Below are positions 6,233 through 10,706 of a DNA stretch of 10,706 nt, one piece after another. The DNA lies in NCBI GenBank assembly GCA_035764525.1, contig DASTZB010000023.1, positions 1 through 10,706 of the forward strand, given 5' to 3'. The DNA is from VBAS01 sp035764525. GTDB taxonomy: Bacteria > Bacteroidota > Bacteroidia > Chitinophagales > Chitinophagaceae. The position numbers and the translations under genes were made by a program. The number at the start of each line of letters is the position of its first letter. Position 1 is the first letter of the stretch. The notes under the pieces are model-generated. The model saw only the letters and a program-made list of their open reading frames with translations. It did not search any database and had not been told where the DNA came from.

Positions 6233-8398
6233 CTAAAGTCGCAATTTTATTCCACCATTCATTACAAATCCATCAAGTGGTGCATAAATATCCCTGAACT
6301 GGGGATTGTCAATTGTACCGGTATAAATAGTATCAAATTTCGTCTGTCTTGCGTCGGTAAAGTTTTCAAAATTGAGGTATAAAGAGAATTTCTTCCAAAG
6401 CTTTTCCGCCATGAAGCCAGTTATCCAATACGATTTACCAATTGCTCCATCACTCAATTGTTGTTTGCTGAAATAGTAAGCCTCCAACCCGATCTTCCAC
6501 TTTTCTTCTACCTCATAAAGCAAAACATTGTTGAGCCGGTGACGCGGAGTTAGAAAGTTCTCGGTTTTTGTTGGTCCTTCATGCAGGTAAGCCTTGGTAT
6601 AAGTATAACCAATAAATAATTTGAAATTCCCATATGCCAATTTCACATTTGTTTCCATTCCCCTGCTATCAAAATGACCTACCACGTTTTTAAAACGATA
6701 AATTGGTACACCAGGAAGCGATTCCAATAGCAACGGATCATGAATACGTGTATAAAAGAAAAGATGATTGATACTAAAGCTAATTTTATCATCAGCAAAT
6801 TTTGTACGGTAATTGATATCAGCATTCACCCCATAACTTCTTTCCATTTCATTTTCATCTGGATCTATTGGAAGGACGTTCTTGTATAATAATCTTTCAC
6901 TTTCTTCGGTAAAAATAGTTGGTGTTTTATAACCCATGCCGCCCCCGATACGTGAAGAAAATTTTGAAGAGATTTTAAATAACATCGAAAGACGAGGTAG
7001 AACTGCAAATCCATAATCTTTTACATAATCACCACGAAGACCCGTTTCCATACTAAACTTGTCACTGATCTTAAGATTGTTTTGAACAAACAACCCGGTT
7101 GTGATCTGTTCATAGTTTCTCGACGGAGTTGCTGTCAATTGTATTTCCTCGAAACGTTCTGTTACAAAATTTATACCCGCATTCCATTCGGATCTTTCAC
7201 CATGATAAGAATATGTTGCTTCGCTAAATGTACCAGTTTGTGTTCCGTTGAATACATAACTGGTGACATCTATTACCCTTTCAAAGCGATTAATGCTATT
7301 TTTTAGGGTGAACTGGCTTTTGTCATTAAAGTGATGATCCAATAAAAGCTGTGAGCTGTAGCGGTCCGTGTTATTTCTTTCAGTATAACCAGAAGGTTTA
7401 TTTCCTTTAATATATTCTATATCACCGCCGGTTCTTTCCTCGGTTGTAATATTTCCACCGATCATCAATTGTGTTTTCTCTTTTATATAAAAGAAAAGTT
7501 TGGGATTAACTGTGTATCGTTCAAATTTTGGAATAGCAGTTAATCCAACATCGGAGGGGTCGTATGCTGAATTGCTATTGCGTGAAGCAAATAAAGTCAT
7601 TCCAACCTTTTTAAAGTTTTGTCCATAGAACCCGCTGGCATTTATTCCGCCTGCACTTGTTATATCAATATGAAAATTCAATTCTCTTTCCTCTTTGGGA
7701 GTTTTGGAAATAAGATTTACCAGTCCGGCAATAGCCCCGCCTCCATATAAAGTAGAAGATGATCCTTTGATCACTTCAAATTGTTTCAGATCGAGTGGTG
7801 GTGTTTGCAATAAACCTAATCCTCCACTGAATCCTGCATATAAAGGCAATCCATCTTTTAATATCTGCGTATATCGTCCATCTAATCCCTGGATCCGGAT
7901 TGAAGCGTTTGCAGAAGTGGCTGATGTTTGTTGTGTAGTGATACCAGTACTTTCATTTAATACCATTCTTATATCACCCGGTTTCATATTTGCTTTCTCA
8001 TCCAATTCTTCTCCCGCCACAAATTCAACTCTTGTAGGAATATCCCGTATAGTCCTTGTACTCCGTGTCGATTGGATCACCACTTCTTCTTCCTCTTCTT
8101 CGGCTGTTGCCATTTCTATTGTTACATCCTGATCTGGCGGAAAGTGGCAGGTAACTTCCTTCTCAGCATAACCAACTGATGTGATCTTGATCGTATATTT
8201 TCCTGCAGGAATATCTTTTATCTGAATTGTTCCCGTTGAATCAGCAGCTAATGTTCTTTTTAATTCTTCGAAAGTCACTGATGCCTTAGCGACACCTTCA
8301 CCGGTTTCTTTATTTATAATTTTTGCTTTGAATGTATGTTGACCAGATGCAGTAAACACTGTAACCAGGATCACTGCAACTAAAAAAAATCGTTGCAT
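6233..8398 (-). CDS. TonB-dependent outer-membrane receptor with carboxypeptidase-like N-terminal domain
   Basis: This 721-residue active-transport receptor takes up scarce ligands using TonB energy. Layout: signal peptide (1-19, MQRFFLVAVILVTVFTASG); a CarboxypepD_reg-like beta-sandwich (about 21-96) usual in Bacteroidota receptors; a run of six Glu (100-105) followed by the VVIQSTRSTRTIRDIP TonB-box region; and a plug (about 115-232) with IRIQGLDGRYTQILKDG and VIKGSSSTLYGGGAIAGLVN. The beta-barrel runs from about 240 to 721, ending GFVMNGGIKLRL. The sequence resembles BtuB/CirA-type receptors rather than SusC nutrient porins, and no SusD follows. The substrate cannot be read from sequence. 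The neighbours (PchR-like regulator, Cys-rich exported protein, EncFtn-like ferroxidase) favour a metal or metal chelate, probably iron, with copper an alternative. It starts 45 nt after the Cys-rich gene, past a hairpin. Confidence 0.95.
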   Translation of the reverse strand: MQRFFLVAVILVTVFTASGQHTFKAKIINKETGEGVAKASVTFEELKRTLAADSTGTIQIKDIPAGKYTIKITSVGYAEKEVTCHFPPDQDVTIEMATAEEEEEEVVIQSTRSTRTIRDIPTRVEFVAGEELDEKANMKPGDIRMVLNESTGITTQQTSATSANASIRIQGLDGRYTQILKDGLPLYAGFSGGLGLLQTPPLDLKQFEVIKGSSSTLYGGGAIAGLVNLISKTPKEERELNFHIDITSAGGINASGFYGQNFKKVGMTLFASRNSNSAYDPSDVGLTAIPKFERYTVNPKLFFYIKEKTQLMIGGNITTEERTGGDIEYIKGNKPSGYTERNNTDRYSSQLLLDHHFNDKSQFTLKNSINRFERVIDVTSYVFNGTQTGTFSEATYSYHGERSEWNAGINFVTERFEEIQLTATPSRNYEQITTGLFVQNNLKISDKFSMETGLRGDYVKDYGFAVLPRLSMLFKISSKFSSRIGGGMGYKTPTIFTEESERLLYKNVLPIDPDENEMERSYGVNADINYRTKFADDKISFSINHLFFYTRIHDPLLLESLPGVPIYRFKNVVGHFDSRGMETNVKLAYGNFKLFIGYTYTKAYLHEGPTKTENFLTPRHRLNNVLLYEVEEKWKIGLEAYYFSKQQLSDGAIGKSYWITGFMAEKLWKKFSLYLNFENFTDARQTKFDTIYTGTIDNPQFRDIYAPLDGFVMNGGIKLRL

Positions 8399-8414
8399 AG
8401 GTAAATGATTAATT

Positions 8415-8455
8415 AAAAAACTTGTTGAACTTGATTTGGTTTATCAAACAAGTTT
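8415..8455 (-). terminator. Hairpin plus U-run between the Cys-rich gene and the TonB receptor gene, possible attenuator
   Basis: AAACTTGTT (8418-8426) and AACAAGTTT (8447-8455) form a perfect 9-bp inverted repeat, with a further TGAT/ATCA pairing possible inside. Read on the minus strand, the stem is followed by more T, giving a run of six T in all (8415-8420, three of them in the stem). The upstream arm overlaps the stop codon of the Cys-rich gene, a common arrangement for intrinsic terminators. The stem is A/T-rich and so weak. Because the receptor gene continues 17 nt downstream with no visible promoter of its own, partial termination is more likely than a full stop. Confidence 0.5.
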
Positions 8456-8749
8456 AGGAGGTTGCCAGAAATCATAATGAACATCAGGAATAGATGAGAG
8501 AATATACCCGGTATATTGAGGACCAGAAAAGACCGGAGCTATTTCAAGATTTGTAATTTCAAATGAAACCGTGAATCCGGAACAACCTGTACACGTAAAA
8601 AATGGTGAGCAACTGCCACAATCACCGTCCCCTTTTTCATGATTTGCTTCCTGTGCAATTTTATCTTCAGGACAATTGTCGAATGTGCAGCAGGGAATGG
8701 CAAAAAGAAAAAGTAAATAAGCTGATAATATGAAAGCGACTACTTTCAT
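8444..8749 (-). CDS. Small exported Cys-rich protein, DUF6660-like
   Basis: This 101-residue protein has an N-terminal hydrophobic segment (1-19, MKVVAFILSAYLLFLFAIP) followed directly by C20-C21 and C26, then a Gly/Asp-rich stretch with C44-x2-C47-x5-C53-x2-C56, and a C-terminal FWQPPKLV. I recognise this pattern (about 100 residues, CxPFxxCxxC core, WQPPK tail, next to TonB receptor genes) as the uncharacterised Bacteroidota family DUF6660; the name is from memory. Seven cysteines and one His (H37) in a short exported protein suggest metal binding or disulfides. The position before C20 is Pro, so it is not a good lipobox. The start lies 7 nt after the regulator gene's stop, so the two are tightly coupled. 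Its role is unknown; a periplasmic metal-binding or sensing accessory for the receptor is inferred. Confidence 0.8.
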   Translation of the reverse strand: MKVVAFILSAYLLFLFAIPCCTFDNCPEDKIAQEANHEKGDGDCGSCSPFFTCTGCSGFTVSFEITNLEIAPVFSGPQYTGYILSSIPDVHYDFWQPPKLV

Positions 8750-8756
8750 GGTTGAT

Positions 8757-9698
8757 TTAAGCTCTTAACAATAATTCGCAAGGTTTTAGCCCGGTATGTT
8801 TTTTAAATGCGGTGGAGAAATGCGAGATAGATGAATAACCTAGCAGCATAGAAACTTCGGTCACGCTCAATCCTTTTTCATACAATAAATATTTTGCATG
8901 CTCCATTCTTTGGCTTTGATAAAAATCAAAGATGGTAGTTCCAAACATTTCCTTAAATCCTTTTTTCAGATAACATTCGTTGATCGCTACTTTACGGCTC
9001 AATTCTTTAATTGTGATCGGCTCGCCAATATGTTGAATCAATATTTCTCTTGCCTTAGTAATTTTATCACGATCAGCTTCGTTGGCAAGGAATTTACAAT
9101 TGATCACATCAATTTCTTTTTCTCCCAGCATGCAATCAAGGCTGTAAAGCAGCAGCATCTGGGTTTGAGCATTGATGTAAATATTTTCGAGGCTATCCGT
9201 GAAAGTATGGTTCAGCAATCCCTCCAACACCATTCTTGTTTTGCCACAGAGCGGCAATATTTTAGTAAAAGAAGAAACGTGTTTGAATTTCAGTACATCA
9301 TCACTCAATACCTCATTTCCTTTTCGCGTTACAAATTGAGAAATATGCGCCGGTGAAAAGCGGAAGCTCATGACATCCACGCTTTCTACTCTTTCCACAC
9401 AAGATCTTGATGCACTGTATTTACACATATTGCACTCCGTATCTTTCTGGCGGCAATACACATTACCAGACACGCAGAATTTCAATTCAAGATAATTTTC
9501 CTTAGGCTTGCTCTTTTCGTAATGATAAACCAGCATGCCCATATCTTCCATGTTCCAGTTGCCGGTATTATGATACCTGTTAATAGTATATTGAACTGAA
9601 CCGGGTATCAATCTTACTTTTTCCTGGAGCATTACAAACTGATCCTGTAAAACAGACTGACGGTAGGCAAGAGATAATATATCCGGAGGATTGTGCAT
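8757..9698 (-). CDS. PchR-like AraC-family transcriptional regulator with N-terminal cysteine cluster
   Basis: This 313-residue regulator has a C-terminal AraC double helix-turn-helix (about 215-313). Its ISHFSTAFKKHTGLKPCELL block is the family signature, and its first HTH (AINECYLKKGFKEMFGTTIFDFYQ) resembles PchR-type siderophore-responsive regulators. The N-terminal half has C75-x6-C82-x6-C89-x2-C92-x7-C100, ending just before VERVESVDVMSFRFSP. This spacing suggests a metal or Fe-S site or a redox switch. Such a cluster is not part of classical AraC or PchR; I believe it recurs in a Bacteroidota subgroup. The gene is first in the operon, 7 nt from the Cys-rich gene, and so probably regulates itself and the receptor. 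The ATG at 9698 lies only 7 nt from a -7 element. Met23 is an alternative start if a leader is needed. Confidence 0.9.
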   Translation of the reverse strand: MHNPPDILSLAYRQSVLQDQFVMLQEKVRLIPGSVQYTINRYHNTGNWNMEDMGMLVYHYEKSKPKENYLELKFCVSGNVYCRQKDTECNMCKYSASRSCVERVESVDVMSFRFSPAHISQFVTRKGNEVLSDDVLKFKHVSSFTKILPLCGKTRMVLEGLLNHTFTDSLENIYINAQTQMLLLYSLDCMLGEKEIDVINCKFLANEADRDKITKAREILIQHIGEPITIKELSRKVAINECYLKKGFKEMFGTTIFDFYQSQRMEHAKYLLYEKGLSVTEVSMLLGYSSISHFSTAFKKHTGLKPCELLLRA

Positions 9699-9702
9699 TA
9701 GT

Positions 9703-9731
9703 CTGCAAATTTACAACACAAACTGCTAATT
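9703..9731 (-). promoter_or_regulatory. Candidate direct-repeat operator, two CTGCwAATT copies two helical turns apart
   Basis: CTGCAAATT (9703-9711) and CTGCTAATT (9723-9731) differ at one of nine bases and start 20 bp apart. The first copy overlaps the -7 element of the AraC gene. AraC-family proteins often bind direct repeats about two turns apart, so this is a candidate autoregulatory site. The sequence is A/T-rich and chance is a real possibility. Confidence 0.3.
9706..9713 (-). promoter_or_regulatory. Bacteroidota -7 promoter element for the AraC-receptor operon
   Basis: On the minus strand this reads TAAATTTG, an exact match to the Bacteroidota -7 consensus TAnnTTTG. No exact TTTG -33 element sits 17-23 nt upstream. 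Transcription would begin within a few nt of the regulator's ATG, implying a leaderless or nearly leaderless mRNA for that start. Confidence 0.5.
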
Positions 9732-9815
9732 GCCTTAACATAGATCAATCATGACGATAATTCTACCTTAAAATGATGGAGTTTTAAAAAAAATTCTCTG
9801 TTTGGCTTTAACGAT

Positions 9816-9823
9816 TAACTTTG
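9816..9823 (+). promoter_or_regulatory. Bacteroidota -7 promoter element for lpxA
   Basis: TAACTTTG is an exact match to the TAnnTTTG consensus, 40 nt before the lpxA start. A TTTG at 9801-9804 is only 11 nt away, shorter than the usual -33/-7 spacing, so the upstream element is uncertain. The predicted transcript start, a few nt downstream, coincides with the start of the hairpin at 9830. Confidence 0.55.
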
Positions 9824-9829
9824 CCGGGC

Positions 9830-9852
9830 CTCCCCCGAACAGATCGGGGGAG
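9830..9852 (+). promoter_or_regulatory. GC-rich hairpin in the lpxA 5' leader
   Basis: CTCCCCCG (9830-9837) and CGGGGGAG (9845-9852) form a perfect 8-bp, mostly G:C stem around the loop AACAGAT, 11 nt before the lpxA ATG and followed by ACTTTTATTAA. It is strikingly GC-rich for this A/T-rich genome. No plus-strand gene lies upstream to be terminated, so an mRNA-leader role (5' stability, translation control or early attenuation) is more likely than a conventional terminator. Confidence 0.65.
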
Positions 9853-9863
9853 ACTTTTATTAA

Positions 9864-10670
9864 ATGATTCATCCCCACACATATATTCACCCAAATGCCC
9901 GTTTGGCAACCAATGTAAAGGTTGATCCTTTTACTGTTATTCACCAGGATGTTGAGATAGGTGATGGTACATGGGTGGGATCAAATGTCACAATAATGGA
10001 GGGGGCCAGGATCGGTAAGAACTGCCGGATCTTCCCGGGAGCTGTTATTGCTGCTATTCCGCAAGACCTAAAATTCCAGGGCGAATATTCACAGGTGATC
10101 ATCGGCGATAATACCACTATCCGTGAATTTGTAACCATTAACCGCGGAACTGTTGACAGAGAGAAAACAGTGATTGGCAGAAACTGTCTTATTATGGCTT
10201 ATTGCCATTTTGCGCATGATTGTATTGTTGGCAACAATTGTATTATGAGCAATAACACGCAGGTAGCAGGTCACGTTACAATTGGTGACTGGTCAATATT
10301 AGGTGGTATGACCGCTGTTCACCAGTTTGTTCGCATTGGTCAACATTCGTTTCTTAGTGGTGGTTCCCTGGTTGGTAAAGATGTGCCTCCTTATATTAAA
10401 GCGGCAAGGACTCCTCTTTCATATGCAGGAGTAAATTCTATCGGTTTAAAGAGAAGAGGTTTCGGTGTAGAAAAGATCAATCACATTCTCGATATCTATC
10501 GTTGCATATATAATAAGGGACTAAACACAACGCAGGCCATTGAATACCTGGACGAAGAATTCGATGCGACGGATGAAAGGGATGAGATCGTAACATTTAT
10601 CCGCGAATCAAACCGCGGCATTATAAAACGCTTCACCAAAAACAGTGTGGATGAAGATATCGCTGACTGA
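9864..10670 (+). CDS. lpxA: UDP-N-acetylglucosamine O-acyltransferase
   Basis: This cytoplasmic trimeric enzyme transfers a 3-hydroxyacyl chain from ACP to UDP-GlcNAc, the first step of lipid A synthesis. The 268 residues match the family. Residues 1-190 are hexapeptide repeats of a left-handed beta-helix (for example VEIGDG, ARIGKN, VIIGDN, VTIGDW). H118 in CHFAHDCIVGNN aligns with the catalytic H125 of E. coli LpxA, with H115 matching H122. GGMTAVHQF and the C-terminal GLKRRGF motif are present. G166 aligns with E. coli G173, the small residue associated with a deep pocket for long acyl chains, so a C14 or longer chain is expected (inference). Here lpxA follows a divergent promoter region, not lpxD and lpxC as I would expect in this phylum. 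Its last 20 nt overlap the next gene, an ABC ATPase. Confidence 0.97.
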   Translation: MIHPHTYIHPNARLATNVKVDPFTVIHQDVEIGDGTWVGSNVTIMEGARIGKNCRIFPGAVIAAIPQDLKFQGEYSQVIIGDNTTIREFVTINRGTVDREKTVIGRNCLIMAYCHFAHDCIVGNNCIMSNNTQVAGHVTIGDWSILGGMTAVHQFVRIGQHSFLSGGSLVGKDVPPYIKAARTPLSYAGVNSIGLKRRGFGVEKINHILDIYRCIYNKGLNTTQAIEYLDEEFDATDERDEIVTFIRESNRGIIKRFTKNSVDEDIAD

Positions 10671-10706
10671 TGCGGGAAAACGCTTCAACCGCGACTGGAT
10701 CTTTCG
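10651..10706 (+). CDS. ABC transporter ATP-binding protein, N-terminal fragment (continues past window)
   Basis: The ATG at 10651 opens a frame, +1 relative to lpxA, that runs to the window end. It encodes MKISLTDAGKRFNRDWIF, which matches the N-terminal strand and the aromatic A-loop region typical of Bacteroidota ABC ATPases (compare LxxAGKRFNRDWIFRN). It overlaps the last 20 nt of lpxA, so translation of the two is probably coupled. The Walker A motif would lie about 20-25 residues beyond the edge. Identification rests on only 18 residues, but the pattern is distinctive. The transported substrate cannot be told. Confidence 0.75.
   Translation, partial: MKISLTDAGKRFNRDWIF

Noticed and set aside
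8083..8100. GAA/GAG triplet run as a phase-variable microsatellite
   Set aside because: It encodes six Glu next to the TonB box, mixes GAA and GAG codons, and triplet changes would keep the frame. It is probably a simple acidic linker.
7695..8132. Open frame of 145 codons on the + strand
   Set aside because: It is antisense to the plug and N-terminal region of the TonB receptor. Its Ser/Pro-rich composition and lack of motifs mark it as a shadow frame.
8898..9356. Open frame of 152 codons on the + strand
   Set aside because: It is fully antisense to the AraC regulator, whose motifs are clear, and shows no domain of its own.
10670..10706. ATG overlapping the lpxA stop (TGATG) as the next gene start
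   Set aside because: That frame reads MRENASTATGSF with no family likeness. The frame from 10651 gives a clear ABC ATPase N-terminus.

Overview
The window reads as chromosomal DNA from a member of the Bacteroidota, most likely close to the Chitinophagaceae. The evidence is the low GC content, the near absence of Shine-Dalgarno sequences, two exact matches to the Bacteroidota -7 promoter element (TAnnTTTG), a TonB-dependent receptor with an N-terminal carboxypeptidase-like domain, and protein sequences that look typical of this group. The organism is inferred from sequence character, not from a database match.

Region 1 (1-3643, + strand) is the end of a haem biosynthesis operon: the 3' part of hemF, an isochorismatase-fold cysteine hydrolase, hemB of the zinc-free type, and hemL. 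The hydrolase gene overlaps the start of hemB. A 159-bp gap before hemL holds a perfect 10-bp inverted repeat with internal sub-repeats, which looks like an interspersed palindromic element.

Region 2 (3654-4777, - strand) is a two-gene unit: an outer-membrane beta-barrel protein followed by a monohaem cytochrome c lipoprotein. Divergent from it (4896-5774, + strand) is a secreted ChaN/Tiki-superfamily protein, a family with haem-binding members.

Region 3 (5865-9698, - strand) is the most interesting part. It appears to be a four-gene operon in the order PchR-like AraC regulator with a cysteine cluster, small Cys-rich exported protein (DUF6660-like), TonB-dependent receptor, and an encapsulated-ferritin (EncFtn) type ferroxidase. 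The EncFtn-like protein keeps all the metal-site residues I could align but has no encapsulin-targeting tail, and no encapsulin gene is in view. I read the set as a metal-responsive uptake and handling cassette. The metal is probably iron, but that is inference. A hairpin plus U-run between the Cys-rich gene and the receptor gene may attenuate transcription.

Region 4 (9699-10706): a 165-bp divergent promoter region separates the AraC operon from lpxA (lipid A synthesis). It holds a -7 element for each direction, and the lpxA transcript would begin almost exactly at a GC-rich 8-bp hairpin. The 3' end of lpxA overlaps by 20 nt the start of an ABC transporter ATPase gene cut off by the window edge.

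Taken together, haem synthesis, a cytochrome, a ChaN-like protein, a TonB receptor and a ferroxidase make an iron- and haem-flavoured neighbourhood, although only the region 3 genes look like one transcription unit. No tRNA, rRNA, CRISPR array, insertion sequence or phage gene was seen.
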